A stretch of 32,989 nt of DNA from an uncultured Oscillospiraceae bacterium (GCA_949285275.1 CASEBP010000073.1:1-32989); one strand, 5' to 3'; shown: positions 13,942 to 21,930, numbered from the stretch's first letter. Translations and numbers: made by a program. The notes: generated by a model from the sequence alone, not told the origin.

Positions 13942-14430
13942 TCAGCGCAGAAGAAACCGGACTGTCTGTCCAACCGGCGCCGCACTCGAGAGGGCAGGAT
14001 GCTCCCGAAGCAGATTGCCGTCGAAGCTGTCCTGTTCCGCGAGGCCGAGCGCCTGCGAGAACCGATCAAACGGCACCGCCATCACCGCTCCCCAGTACTC
14101 CCCCTGCAGGTCCTCCCCTGAGATCTGGTAGGCGGTCAGCAGTTCTCCGGCCGGCTGTCCGTCCAGCAGCAGCGCCGATTCCCCCCCGGCCGTCACCGAG
14201 AGGTCGGCGGTGTGCCCATTGTGGGAAAAGACCGCCCGCAGTGTCGCCTGTGGGGCGGGGGAGGTCTCGAAGGACCAGATCCGGACATAGAGGTGGGAAT
14301 CGGTCGCCCCGACCTGTCCCTGTGCAAAGATCCGGTCATTGACCGGCACCGCGCAGGTACAGCGCAGCTTAAGCACCCCGAGTGAATCGAAGCGTGGCTC
14401 CCCCGGGGTTTTGAGAATCGGATAGTCCAT
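13942..14430 (-). CDS. Uncharacterised protein, possible CBM9-like beta-sandwich
   Basis: I do not firmly recognise this 162-residue protein. It has no signal peptide or membrane segment. The sequence is rich in alternating beta-strand patterns: SHLYVRIWSFE, QATLRAVFSH, and a final block YWGAVMAVPFDRFSQALGL followed by GNLLRE. That ending resembles family 9 carbohydrate-binding/DOMON-like modules, in which a strand is followed by FxxL and a short helix, but the match is only suggestive. ATG at 14430 is chosen because AAGGAGG (14437-14443) lies 6 nt upstream; a longer frame to 14580 extends past the promoter and is rejected. It is a single-gene unit with its own promoter (14462-14490) and terminator (13840-13866), divergent from the BtuF-like lipoprotein. 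Confidence 0.7.
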   Translation of the reverse strand: MDYPILKTPGEPRFDSLGVLKLRCTCAVPVNDRIFAQGQVGATDSHLYVRIWSFETSPAPQATLRAVFSHNGHTADLSVTAGGESALLLDGQPAGELLTAYQISGEDLQGEYWGAVMAVPFDRFSQALGLAEQDSFDGNLLREHPALSSAAPVGQTVRFLLR

Positions 14431-14461
14431 CCGAATGCCTCCTTCATGCCGTGATGTCATC

Positions 14462-14490
14462 AGTATACCCGTTTGTCCGGCCGGTTGCAA
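14462..14490 (-). promoter_or_regulatory. Promoter for the uncharacterised gene at 13942-14430
   Basis: Minus strand TTGCAA (14485-14490), 17 nt, TATACT (14462-14467), about 30 nt upstream of the start codon. Confidence 0.65.
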
Positions 14491-14525
14491 GGTTCGCGCC
14501 GGAAAATTTCCCCCGCCGCCCTTCA

Positions 14526-14555
14526 TTGACAAAGACGGAATCGCCGCGGTACAAT
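14526..14555 (+). promoter_or_regulatory. Promoter for the BtuF-like lipoprotein gene
   Basis: TTGACA (14526-14531), 18 nt, TACAAT (14550-14555), 37 nt before the start at 14593. It is divergent from the promoter at 14462-14490. Confidence 0.7.
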
Positions 14556-14592
14556 GGGGATATTCGATCCGCTTTGACAAAGGAGATCCCCC

Positions 14593-15594
14593 ATGAAAGT
14601 AATGCTGCGCGTTATGGCTGCCCTATGCGGCCTTTTGCTTTTGTTCAGTGCGGCCGGCTGCGCTCCTGCCGACAGCCCGTCCGAGGACCTGCGATGGCCG
14701 GTTACCGTACGGGAAACCACCATCACCGGCAGCCCCCGCCGGGTCGTCTCTCTTTCCCCGGCAATGACCGCCAGTCTCATTGAGTTGGGCTTTGCGGGCC
14801 GGTTGGCCGGCGTCAGCGACAGCTGTATCCTGCCTGATGCACTCGGGGAGATTGAGCGCTGCGGAAGCGCCCTGCTGCCCGATACTGCGGCGATCCTCGC
14901 GCTGCAGCCCGACCTGGTCGTCGCTTCGACCGATCTGCCCGCCGCGCTGACCGGCCCCCTGCAGGAGGCCGGGATCCCGCTGCTGGTGATCCGGCGGGCC
15001 GCGGACCTCGATGGTATCCTCGACAACTATCGCGCCCTCGCCACTGCGATGCAGGGGGAGGAGCAGGGGGAGAGGATCGCCGAACAGCTCGAATATTTCG
15101 CACAGCAGACCCTCAGCTATCTCAACGACGCCGTCTCGCAGTCGGTTGCCGAGGGAACCAGCGCTGTTTATCTGCGGAAGATGCCCTTTATCATCGCCAC
15201 GGGAGATACCCTCGAGGGAAGCTGGCTGACCGACCTCGGCCTGGTCAACCAGGCGCAGGAGTTTGAAGGATGGGATTACCCGCTTGAGGCTGAGCCGGAC
15301 CTCAATCCCAACTATATTTTCTGCGACCGCTCGGTCACCCTCGAGGCGCTGCAGAGCAGCGATTATTACCGGCGGACTTCGGCGGTCACCAACCTGCGGG
15401 TCATTCCTCTCGACGGACAGCAGTTTGAGCAGCAGTCTCCCCGGATGTTCCTTGTCTGGGAGGAGGCGGTGCGTACTGCCTTTCCCGAGGCGTTTGACGG
15501 GGTCGAGCGGCCGTCGATTGTGTTACCGATGGAGCCTCCCCCCGCCCCCGAGCCTGAACCCGAGAGCTGGTGGGAGTCACTGTTTGGCCACTGA
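14593..15594 (+). CDS. ABC transporter substrate-binding lipoprotein, BtuF/FecB-like, without linked permease
   Basis: Extracellular lipoprotein of 333 residues that would capture cobalamin, a siderophore or a similar metal-chelate for an ABC importer. The first 23 residues are a lipoprotein signal (LLLLFSAAGC, Cys23 as the lipidated residue). The periplasmic-binding fold follows: RRVVSLSPAMTASLIELGF, LALQPDLVVAS, LLVIRRAADLDGI. A Pro/Glu-rich tail (PPPAPEPEPESWWESLFGH) ends the protein, unusual for the family and perhaps a wall-spanning or interaction tail. AAAGGAG (14578-14584) lies 8 nt upstream of the ATG. No permease or ATPase gene is next to it; the following gene encodes a CNNM/CorC membrane protein with its own promoter, so the partner must be elsewhere. 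Confidence 0.88.
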   Translation: MKVMLRVMAALCGLLLLFSAAGCAPADSPSEDLRWPVTVRETTITGSPRRVVSLSPAMTASLIELGFAGRLAGVSDSCILPDALGEIERCGSALLPDTAAILALQPDLVVASTDLPAALTGPLQEAGIPLLVIRRAADLDGILDNYRALATAMQGEEQGERIAEQLEYFAQQTLSYLNDAVSQSVAEGTSAVYLRKMPFIIATGDTLEGSWLTDLGLVNQAQEFEGWDYPLEAEPDLNPNYIFCDRSVTLEALQSSDYYRRTSAVTNLRVIPLDGQQFEQQSPRMFLVWEEAVRTAFPEAFDGVERPSIVLPMEPPPAPEPEPESWWESLFGH

Positions 15595-15644
15595 ATCCCA
15601 CGCATTCTTAACAGAATCTGTATCGGTTTTGCCCCCGCAGCGGG

Positions 15645-15674
15645 TTGACCCACCCGCCCTTCTTCGGGTATCAT
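15645..15674 (+). promoter_or_regulatory. Promoter for the leader of the CNNM/CorC-type gene
   Basis: TTGACC (15645-15650), 18 nt, TATCAT (15669-15674). It starts a transcript that meets a terminator hairpin before the gene at 15867. Confidence 0.65.
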
Positions 15675-15770
15675 GAGAATGGGAACCGCGGCAGACGCGA
15701 AATTTCCCGGGAAAGGAACACGGGGCGCAGTATGGACCCTGACAGTCAACCGGACAGCAGCAGAATACAA

Positions 15771-15812
15771 GGCATCCCCGCGGCCGGGCTTCGGCGGCGG
15801 GAATGCCTTTTT
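15771..15812 (+). terminator. Terminator hairpin inside the leader of the CNNM/CorC-type gene (possible attenuator)
   Basis: GGCATCCCCGC (15771-15781) pairs with GCGGGAATGCC (15797-15807) over 11 positions with one mismatch, followed by TTTTTGT. It lies about 90 nt after the predicted transcription start and 55 nt before the start codon, so read-through would be needed for expression from this promoter. The preceding leader (about 15681-15770) contains other pairings such as CGCG-GCAGA-CGCG and TTTCCC/GGGAAA but matches no riboswitch class that I know. Alternatively promoter and terminator frame a free small RNA of about 130 nt. Confidence 0.65.
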
Positions 15813-15866
15813 GTGTTGCCCCGTCTTCACCCGGATTCCCGTTTTTTGTAAAGGAGTATTGGAAAT

Positions 15867-17189
15867 ATGGGACAATCGCTGATCGGTCCGCTGCTGCTGC
15901 AGCTGATCCTGATTCTGTCAAACGCCTTCTTCGCCTGCGCCGAGATCGCTGTGATCTCGGTCAATGACAGCAAGCTTGAACAGCTCGCCCTGCAGGGGGA
16001 CCGCCGTGCACAGGCCCTCTCCGGCCTGACCCGGCAGCCCGCCCGCTTCCTCGCCACCATCCAGGTCGCCATCACCCTGTCCGGTTTTCTGGGCAGCGCC
16101 TTTGCTGCCGACACCTTCTCCGACCCGTTGGTTGACTGGCTGATCGGCCTCGGGGTTGGCATCCCCGCTTCTACCCTCAACGCCGTTGCCGTCGTAGTGA
16201 TTACACTGATTCTGTCCTACTTCACCCTTGTCTTCGGCGAGTTGGTGCCCAAGCGGCTTGCGATGAAAAAGGCGGAGACGCTTGCGCTGGCAATGGCTGG
16301 CGTCCTCTGCTTGCTGGCCCGTGCCGCCGCGCCGCTCGTCTGGGTGTTGACCGTCTCGACCAATGCCGTACTGCGGCTGTGCGGCATCGATCCTTCCGCT
16401 GAAGAGGAGGAGGTCAGCGAGGAGGAGATCCGCATGATGGTCGACATTGGCAGCCAGAAAGGGGTTATTGATGGCGAAGAGCGGGAGATGATTCAAAACG
16501 TCTTTGAGTTTGATGATATCACGGTCGGCGCCTTTGCCACTCATCGCACCGAGCTGGCGCTGCTCTTCCTGGATGATTCCCCCGATGAGTGGGAGCAGGT
16601 CATCCATGAGACTCGCTTCAGCCGTTACCCCGTCTGCGGGGAGACGGTTGACCAGATCGTCGGCATCCTCGATGCGAAGGACTATTTCCGACTGGGCACC
16701 CATGACCGTGACACCGTCCTGCAAAGGGCGGTGCGGCCCGCCTACTTTGTCCCCGAAAGTCTCCCTGCCGATCAGCTCTTCGGTCAGATGAAGCGTACCG
16801 GCAATCACTTCGCCGTCGTCCTTGACGAGTATGGCGGGGTGATGGGTATCGTCACGATGAGCGACCTGCTCGAACAGCTGGTCGGAGATCTTGGCGACGA
16901 GATCCCCGAACCCCCCGAGATTGAGCCGGCCGGAGACGGTTGCTGGAGTATCCGCGGCGGGGCTCCCCTCGACGAGGTGGCCCGGACGTTGGGGGTTTCT
17001 CTGCCGGTGGAGGACTATGATACCTTCGGCGGTTTTGTTCTCGGCCGCTACGGCTTTGTTCCCGAGGACGGCGGACGGTTCTCTCTCGAGGCCGCCGGTC
17101 TCCGCATCGATGTCAAGAATATCCGGGAACACCGGGTCGAGTGGGCCGACGTCCGGCTCGCCGACGAGGCCGGCGCCCGAGGCGCCTGA
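15867..17189 (+). CDS. CNNM/CorC (hemolysin-family) membrane protein with CBS pair
   Basis: A 440-residue membrane protein of the CNNM/CorC family, members of which export magnesium or other divalent ions; the name hemolysin is historical. Order of domains: N-terminal CNNM transmembrane region (about 1-190) with ACAEIAVISVNDSKLEQLA, ATIQVAITLSGFLGSAFAAD and FGELVPKRLAMKKAE; an acidic stretch SAEEEEVSEEEIRMMVDIG; a CBS pair (about 210-330) containing THRTEL, TRFSRYPVCGETVDQIVGI and FAVVLDEYGGVMGIVTMSDL; and a C-terminal CorC/HlyC domain (about 345-425). ATG at 15867 follows AAAGGAG. Its promoter is separated from it by a terminator hairpin, suggesting ion- or metabolite-responsive control. It converges on the phosphoglycerate mutase gene. 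Confidence 0.93.
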   Translation: MGQSLIGPLLLQLILILSNAFFACAEIAVISVNDSKLEQLALQGDRRAQALSGLTRQPARFLATIQVAITLSGFLGSAFAADTFSDPLVDWLIGLGVGIPASTLNAVAVVVITLILSYFTLVFGELVPKRLAMKKAETLALAMAGVLCLLARAAAPLVWVLTVSTNAVLRLCGIDPSAEEEEVSEEEIRMMVDIGSQKGVIDGEEREMIQNVFEFDDITVGAFATHRTELALLFLDDSPDEWEQVIHETRFSRYPVCGETVDQIVGILDAKDYFRLGTHDRDTVLQRAVRPAYFVPESLPADQLFGQMKRTGNHFAVVLDEYGGVMGIVTMSDLLEQLVGDLGDEIPEPPEIEPAGDGCWSIRGGAPLDEVARTLGVSLPVEDYDTFGGFVLGRYGFVPEDGGRFSLEAAGLRIDVKNIREHRVEWADVRLADEAGARGA

Positions 17190-17197
17190 GCTGCTGC

Positions 17198-17236
17198 AAA
17201 AAACGGCCGCACCCACCTGGAGGGGGTACGGCCGTT
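17198..17236 (-). terminator. Terminator between convergent CNNM/CorC-type and apgM genes
   Basis: AACGGCCG/CGGCCGTT arms (17202-17209 with 17229-17236) extended by a G-rich/C-rich inner stem; on the minus strand the stem is followed by TTTTTT (the A run at 17198-17203). It ends the apgM transcript and may also act for the plus strand. Confidence 0.8.
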
Positions 17237-17247
17237 CGGCTTGCAGT

Positions 17248-18465
17248 TTAAAAGTGCCGGGTACCGATCAGATAGCTCATCAGCTCATGGGCATGGGGCA
17301 GAAAAAGTCCCGTCTCCCGGGCGGTCCGTTCGCAGTACCGGATCGGTTTTCCGGGGCGATCGCTGCTTCGGAGCATCGCGAAGGGGATTGGGTCCCGGGT
17401 GTGGGTACGCACCGCAATCGGTGTCGGATGGTCGGGCAGCGCCATGACCGCCCATTCCTCGCCGCATCCCTCCAGATAGCGCAGTACTGGTCCGACAATC
17501 TGCTCGTCAATCTGTTCGATGCTCCAGATCTTCTCCTTCAATTGGGCCTGGTGGCCGCATTCGTCGGGCGCTTCGACATGGATGTAGACAAAGTCGCAGT
17601 CCTGCGACAGCGCCGTAATTGCCGCCTCCCCCTTGCCCTTGAAGTTGGTGGTGTAGTTGCCGGTTGCTCCTTCGACCGGGATGCTCCGCAGGCCCATCGA
17701 CCGCCCGATGCCGTGCAGCAGATCGACGGCTGAGATCATGCCGCCCTTGACACCGTAGAGCTTTTCAAATGGTTCGAGCTTTGGCCGGGTGCCCTCCCCC
17801 CAGAACCAGACACAAAGGGCGGGATTCTTGCCTGCCGCCCGCCGCGCCGCGTTGACCGGATGGTCCCGGAATGCCTCGAGCGAGTAACGCATCATCTCAA
17901 GCAGCAGTTCCCGGTTGGCCCCCTCAGGCAGATGGCCGCGCACTGGCCGGTTGGTGATGTCGTGCGGCGGGGTTTTTTCGCCGCCCGTCTCGGCGCCGCG
18001 CAGCACCAGGCAGTGCCGGTAGCTTACCCCCGGGTGAAATTCCACCCGGTCGCTGCCAAACCGCTGCTGCATGACGGCGATCAGCTCGGCCGCTTCGGCG
18101 CTCGAGATCTCTCCGGCGCTGTAGTCGAGCATCGTCTTGTCCTCAAGGGCTGGCTCGTCCGACAAGGTCACCAGGTTGCAGCGGTAGGTCACATCCCCCT
18201 CCCCGAGGGACACCCCCAGACTCACCGCCTCGAGCGGAGAGCGTCCGGTGTAGCAGCCCGACGGATCCACCCCGATCGCCGACAGGTTTGCCACATCACT
18301 GCCCGCTGGCATTCCCTGCGGAATGGTCACCGCCATTCCCATCACCCCGTCCGATGCAATCCGGTCGAGGTTCGGGTGGCGGGCGGCTTCGAGCGGGGTT
18401 TTCCCGCCGAGCGATTCGATCGGCAGGTCGGCCATGCCGTCGCCGAGAAATACGACATACTTCAA
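17248..18465 (-). CDS. apgM: Cofactor-independent phosphoglycerate mutase, archaeal (ApgM) type
   Basis: Alkaline-phosphatase-superfamily metalloenzyme interconverting 3- and 2-phosphoglycerate. The start MKYVVFLGDGMADLPIESLG carries the metal-binding GDGMAD motif. PQGMPAGSDVANLSAIGVDP supplies the catalytic Ser of the SD-x-NL motif, then YTGRSPLEA, CVWFWGEGTRPKL, GATGNYTTNFKGKG and FVYIHVEAPDECGH, and ALPDHPTP near the end provides further metal ligands. Length 405 is normal. The start codon is TTG at 18465 behind a strong AGGGAGG site; no ATG fits. Some family members are annotated as proposed homoserine kinases (ThrB4); no threonine genes are nearby, and enolase lies in the same window though not adjacent. 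It has its own promoter and terminator. Confidence 0.9.
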   Translation of the reverse strand: MKYVVFLGDGMADLPIESLGGKTPLEAARHPNLDRIASDGVMGMAVTIPQGMPAGSDVANLSAIGVDPSGCYTGRSPLEAVSLGVSLGEGDVTYRCNLVTLSDEPALEDKTMLDYSAGEISSAEAAELIAVMQQRFGSDRVEFHPGVSYRHCLVLRGAETGGEKTPPHDITNRPVRGHLPEGANRELLLEMMRYSLEAFRDHPVNAARRAAGKNPALCVWFWGEGTRPKLEPFEKLYGVKGGMISAVDLLHGIGRSMGLRSIPVEGATGNYTTNFKGKGEAAITALSQDCDFVYIHVEAPDECGHQAQLKEKIWSIEQIDEQIVGPVLRYLEGCGEEWAVMALPDHPTPIAVRTHTRDPIPFAMLRSSDRPGKPIRYCERTARETGLFLPHAHELMSYLIGTRHF

Positions 18466-18503
18466 AACAGCTTCCTCCCTGTGTATTGATCTGAGCTGCT
18501 CCC

Positions 18504-18532
18504 ATCATAGCGCATTTTTCCCCCGTTCTCAA
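18504..18532 (-). promoter_or_regulatory. Promoter for apgM
   Basis: Minus strand TTGAGA (18527-18532), 17 nt, TATGAT (18504-18509), about 38 nt upstream of the TTG start. The rest of the interval to the xpt promoter (18533-18696) shows nothing I can name; a purine riboswitch was looked for and not found. Confidence 0.65.
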
Positions 18533-18696
18533 CCGGATTCGGGAAATTTTCGCTCGGAGACGGACGCATGTGCTTCTATAAAGGACGATATCGCCGGGAC
18601 TGTCCGCAAAACAGGGACGAGCAGCCGGATCCGATCCAATTTCTTCCCCCATTTTCTGCTTTTTTCGATCAACTTACCGATTCTTTTCCCAAACAG

Positions 18697-18725
18697 ATGA
18701 CAAAGCCGGAAAAGTTTGCTACACT
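18697..18725 (+). promoter_or_regulatory. Promoter for xpt
   Basis: ATGACA (18697-18702), 17 nt, TACACT (18720-18725), 44 nt before the xpt start codon. A leader this short leaves no room for a guanine riboswitch. Confidence 0.55.
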
Positions 18726-18769
18726 AATACTGTCTTGTCCCGACTGAAATCTGCAAGGGGGTCACTGGG

Positions 18770-19348
18770 TTGGAACTGCTCAAGCAACGGATCCGGAACG
18801 AAGGCCGGGTGATGGCCGGCAATGTCCTGAAGGTCGACAGCTTCCTGAATCATCAGATGGACATCCGGCTCTTCGGTGAGATCGGCAGGGAATTCCGCCG
18901 CCGGTTCGACGGATGCGGGGTCAACAAGATTCTCACCATCGAGGCGTCCGGTATCGGTATCGCCTGTATCACCGCGCAGTACTTTGACGACGCGCCAGTC
19001 GTCTTCGCCAAGAAAAACCCCACCAAAAATATCGCCGGCGAGGTTTATACCAGCCGGGTCGAGTCCTATACCCACGGCAGGGTCTACGATGTCATCGTCT
19101 CCAAACGCTTTCTCGGCCCACAGGATCGGATACTGATCATCGACGACTTCCTCGCCAATGGCTGCGCCCTTATGGGTCTGATTGAGATTGTCCGCGCTTC
19201 GGGCGCCTCGCTCGTCGGTGCTGGCATCGCCATTGAGAAGGGCTTTCAGGAGGGCGGCCACCTGATCCGGCAGATGGGAGTCCGGGTCGAATCGCTGGCT
19301 ATCGTCGATGCGATGAGCGAGGAGGGCGGCGTCGTCTTCCGCGACTGA
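18770..19348 (+). CDS. xpt: Xanthine phosphoribosyltransferase
   Basis: Cytoplasmic purine-salvage enzyme of 192 residues joining xanthine to PRPP to give XMP. The start MELLKQRIRNEGRVMAGNVL with SFLNHQMD is characteristic of Xpt. KILTIEASGIGIACITAQYF and PVVFAKKNPTKNI follow, and the PRPP-binding loop reads RILIIDDFLANGCALMGL (about residues 121-138). Start codon is TTG at 18770 with AAGGGGG upstream; the family start supports it. A BMP-type nucleoside-binding lipoprotein follows 84 nt later on the same strand, so the two may form a purine uptake-and-salvage unit. Unlike many Firmicutes xpt genes, no purine riboswitch is visible upstream. Confidence 0.95.
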   Translation: MELLKQRIRNEGRVMAGNVLKVDSFLNHQMDIRLFGEIGREFRRRFDGCGVNKILTIEASGIGIACITAQYFDDAPVVFAKKNPTKNIAGEVYTSRVESYTHGRVYDVIVSKRFLGPQDRILIIDDFLANGCALMGLIEIVRASGASLVGAGIAIEKGFQEGGHLIRQMGVRVESLAIVDAMSEEGGVVFRD

Positions 19349-19432
19349 CCCGTAAAGAAGGCCATATGCGGCGTTGCCGCTGTGGATAGAACGTGTATTC
19401 AAATCACGGACAATCAGGAGGTAATGAATCCC

Positions 19433-20617
19433 ATGAAGCGTCAATTTGCGTTGCTCGTTGCCGCCGCTATGCTGTTGCTGAGCGCCTGTGGCGGTGCCTC
19501 GTCGAGCGAAGCTCCCGCCTCGAGCGAAGCTCCCGCTTCGAGTGAGGCTGCTGTCTCGAGTGAGGCTGTGTCCAGCGAAGCCGTATCCGGCGAGGCTGCC
19601 GGGCTGTTCGCACCGGTTCCCAAGGAAGAGATCAAGGTTGGCGTTATCCACATCTCCGATCCTGCTGAAGGCTCAGGCTATACCTATACCCACGATCAGG
19701 GTATTGTCGGCATGCAGCAGAACCTCGGCCTGCGCGATGACCAGATCATCCGTAAGATCAAGGTTGCCGATGACAATGCCACCGCCATCGAGACCGCTAT
19801 CCTCGAGTGCGTTGAGGAAGGCTGCCACATCATCTTTGCCACCAGCTGGGGCTATATGGATACCTGCGAGGCGCTGGCCGAGGAATATCCCGAGGTCATC
19901 TTCTCCCACGGTACCGGCTATAAGTCCAACGGCACCAACTTCAACAACTACTTCGGCCGCATCTATCAGGCCCGCTACCTGTCCGGTATCGCCGCCGGCC
20001 TGAAGACCGAGACCAACAAGATCGGCTATGTCGCCGCCTGGGGTCCCGAAAACGGCGAGGTCACCAGCGGATGCGACGCCTTCGCGATGGGCGCTTACTC
20101 GGTCAATCCCGACTGCCAGGTCATCGTCAAGACCACCAACAGCTGGTTCGATCCCGAAGGGGAGAAGCAGGCCGCCGAGGCGCTCATCGCCGAGGGCTGC
20201 GACGTCATCGGCCAGCACTGTGATACCCCCAATCCCCAGCTCGCCGCTGAGGAGGCCGGAGTCTGGGGCGTTGGCTACAACTCCGATATGAGAAAGGATG
20301 CCCCTGGTGCGGTGCTCACCAGCGCCATTTGGAACTGGTCGGCCTACTACACCTGGGCGGTCGAGAATGTCATCAACGGCACCTGGACCGGTGAGAACTA
20401 CTACGGCGGTCTGGCCGAGGGCTTTGTCGACATCACCGAACTGTCCGATCTCTGCGCCGAAGGCACTGCTGAGGCTATCGATGCCGCCCGCCAGAAGATT
20501 ATTTCGGGCGAGTGGGACGTCTTCGACGGTGAGATCGAGGGCAACGACGGCCAGATGCATACCAGCGAGTACTACAGCGATGTCAATTGGTACTTCAAGA
20601 ACGTCGTGGTCAAGTAA
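19433..20617 (+). CDS. BMP-family ABC transporter substrate-binding lipoprotein (nucleoside type)
   Basis: Surface lipoprotein of 394 residues related to PnrA/TmpC, which binds purine nucleosides for an ABC importer. The signal ends LLLSAC with lipid-anchor Cys19. Residues 24-56 are a repeated linker of SSEAP/SSEAV units that probably holds the domain off the membrane. The BMP fold follows: KVGVIHISDPAEGSGYTYTH, IIFATSWGYMD, NNYFGRIYQARYLSGIAAG, IGYVAAWGPENGEVTSGCDA and GCDVIGQHCDTPNPQ. ATG at 19433 is used because GGAGG is 11 nt upstream; ATG 19424 would be only 2-3 nt from it. It is downstream of xpt and ends at a strong terminator; permease and ATPase genes are not in the window. Strong use of preferred codons suggests high expression. 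Confidence 0.93.
   Translation: MKRQFALLVAAAMLLLSACGGASSSEAPASSEAPASSEAAVSSEAVSSEAVSGEAAGLFAPVPKEEIKVGVIHISDPAEGSGYTYTHDQGIVGMQQNLGLRDDQIIRKIKVADDNATAIETAILECVEEGCHIIFATSWGYMDTCEALAEEYPEVIFSHGTGYKSNGTNFNNYFGRIYQARYLSGIAAGLKTETNKIGYVAAWGPENGEVTSGCDAFAMGAYSVNPDCQVIVKTTNSWFDPEGEKQAAEALIAEGCDVIGQHCDTPNPQLAAEEAGVWGVGYNSDMRKDAPGAVLTSAIWNWSAYYTWAVENVINGTWTGENYYGGLAEGFVDITELSDLCAEGTAEAIDAARQKIISGEWDVFDGEIEGNDGQMHTSEYYSDVNWYFKNVVVK
19502..19600 (+). repeat. Degenerate in-frame 18/15-bp tandem repeat coding the lipoprotein linker
   Basis: Three 18-bp units (SSEAPA, SSEAPA, SSEAAV) are followed by three 15-bp units (SSEAV, SSEAV, SGEAA). The first two differ by a single base. All units are multiples of three, so gain or loss of units changes linker length without breaking the frame. 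Confidence 0.85.
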
Positions 20618-20635
20618 GAAATTTTCTGCACAGCA

Positions 20636-20672
20636 AAGCCGGCCCGCCTGATTGGCGGGCCGGCTTTTTTTT
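20636..20672 (+). terminator. Rho-independent terminator after the BMP lipoprotein gene
   Basis: A 13-bp perfect stem (20636-20648 with 20654-20666), 5-nt loop TGATT and a run of T to 20672. It may also help end the minus-strand gene at 20723-21799. Confidence 0.92.
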
Positions 20673-20722
20673 CCGTCAGGACGGAGAGCCTGATGACAGG
20701 GGAGCGTCCGGGAGTGCCGTTT

Positions 20723-21799
20723 TTAGGCAACAGCGCCGGTCGAGGGGTTGGTGGGGTTGACGGGGGTTACGACGATGTCGTCGCTGCCGCCGGCCACGCC
20801 GGTCTCCAGCTCCATGTCGGAGACAACGTAGCTGCCCAGCGTGCGGGTCTTGAAGTAGAAGCCCTCATCCGAGTCGTCGTAGACCGCACCGGACACCTCC
20901 GCGAGGGAGCCGTCGTCGAGGATCTCATACAGGAAGAGGGTCGCGTCGTCCTCGGCCGAGAGGAAGAACTCACCGGTCCGGTTGAACTTCGCACCGTTGC
21001 CGTTCCAGAAGTTGAGGTCGGCCAGCGGGTAGCGGGCGGCGACGTTGGAGTTGAACTTGGTGTCGAAGTAGATCAGGGTCTTGCCCTGGCCCGAAACGTC
21101 GACGGTGAAGGTGCTGTCGTCCTCAAAGCCCAGCTCGATCTCCTCGTCGGAATCGAACTTCAGCGAGTAGTACTTCTCGGCCTCAATGCCGTCGAGGTCG
21201 CCCTGGACAACAAACTCCTTGCCGCTGTCGAGGTAGGAATTCGCCCAGTTGATGTTCAGCGAGATGTCCAGGTCAAGGTCCTTGACCTTCGGGCTCTTGG
21301 TCTTGTTGAGGGTCAGGGTGCCGATGATGTCCGCATCAGAAGTCGAGGTGGAAGGCTCGGTGGTCAGCGCGATCATGTAGTAGTACTTGTTTGCCTCGGT
21401 GATCAGCGTGCCGCCAATCGGGTTGGACACCTTTTTCTTGGTGACCGAAACGCCCTTGACCAGCTTGTCGCCTTCCTCCCACTTGGACTTGATCTTCAGG
21501 CCGTCAACCGAATCAGAATCGGTGATGCCCTTGCCGTCCTTGTCGGCCAGCACATAGTAGGCGGTGTCGCCATACTCAATGGCGTCGACGGTCAGCGCCT
21601 TGTCGTCGTTGACGTCGTAGGCAAAGGGGCCGTAAGCGTCATAGACGCCGGGGATGTGCTTGCCGTTCTTGTCCTGGTAGTCGGTCTCCACGCTCTCGGC
21701 GGAAGTGCGGGTCCAGTTGGGCTGCTGCGCGGCCAGCGCGGTGGCGGCCATGCTCATGACCATAGCGCCGGCCATCACGGCGGATACAAATTTCTTCAT
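20723..21799 (-). CDS. Acidic secreted protein ending in an NPSTG motif, unknown function
   Basis: A 358-residue exported protein that I cannot assign to a family. The signal peptide is MKKFVSAVMAGAMVMSMAAT-ALA, cleaved near residue 23. The mature part is strongly acidic and rich in Asp, Gly, Ser, Thr and Tyr, with many beta-strand-like stretches (SLNINWANSYLDSGKEFVVQ, KTLIYFDTKFNSN, FFLSAEDDATLFLYEI). It ends VVTPVNPTNPSTGAVA. NPSTG resembles a class B sortase signal, but no hydrophobic helix or positive tail follows, and the next bases past the TAA do not encode one. Codon use is narrow, suggesting high expression, and the promoter is near-consensus. AAGGAGG precedes the ATG. Sortase B lies 0.7 kb upstream on the same strand. 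A structural or S-layer-like surface protein is possible. Confidence 0.8.
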   Translation of the reverse strand: MKKFVSAVMAGAMVMSMAATALAAQQPNWTRTSAESVETDYQDKNGKHIPGVYDAYGPFAYDVNDDKALTVDAIEYGDTAYYVLADKDGKGITDSDSVDGLKIKSKWEEGDKLVKGVSVTKKKVSNPIGGTLITEANKYYYMIALTTEPSTSTSDADIIGTLTLNKTKSPKVKDLDLDISLNINWANSYLDSGKEFVVQGDLDGIEAEKYYSLKFDSDEEIELGFEDDSTFTVDVSGQGKTLIYFDTKFNSNVAARYPLADLNFWNGNGAKFNRTGEFFLSAEDDATLFLYEILDDGSLAEVSGAVYDDSDEGFYFKTRTLGSYVVSDMELETGVAGGSDDIVVTPVNPTNPSTGAVA

Positions 21800-21888
21800 G
21801 CTTGGGAATCCTCCTTAAAGACTGTTGTGATTTTCGGTGCAGCGCCGGAGCGCGGGGCTCTCCTTCCCTTGCGCCGGACTGTACCTGC

Positions 21889-21917
21889 AGTATAGCACGT
21901 CGCTCGTCGTTTGTCAA
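21889..21917 (-). promoter_or_regulatory. Strong promoter for the NPSTG surface protein gene
   Basis: Minus strand TTGACA (21912-21917), 17 nt, TATACT (21889-21894), about 85 nt upstream of the start codon. The AT-rich sequence upstream (21918-21990) could act as an UP element. Confidence 0.82.
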
Positions 21918-21930
21918 CACATTTTTTCAT

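Noticed and set aside
15678..15692. TGGGAACCGCGG in the CNNM/CorC leader as a T-box sequence
   Set aside because: It has an extra base against the TGGNACCGCG core, lies only a few nucleotides after the predicted transcription start, and no specifier stem precedes it.
18533..18769. Purine riboswitch upstream of xpt
   Set aside because: The expected three-way junction with its conserved loops is not visible, and the likely promoter leaves only about 40 nt of leader.
20693..21895. Plus-strand 400-residue open frame
   Set aside because: It is opposite the secreted NPSTG protein, which has signal peptide, ribosome site and promoter; the plus frame has none.
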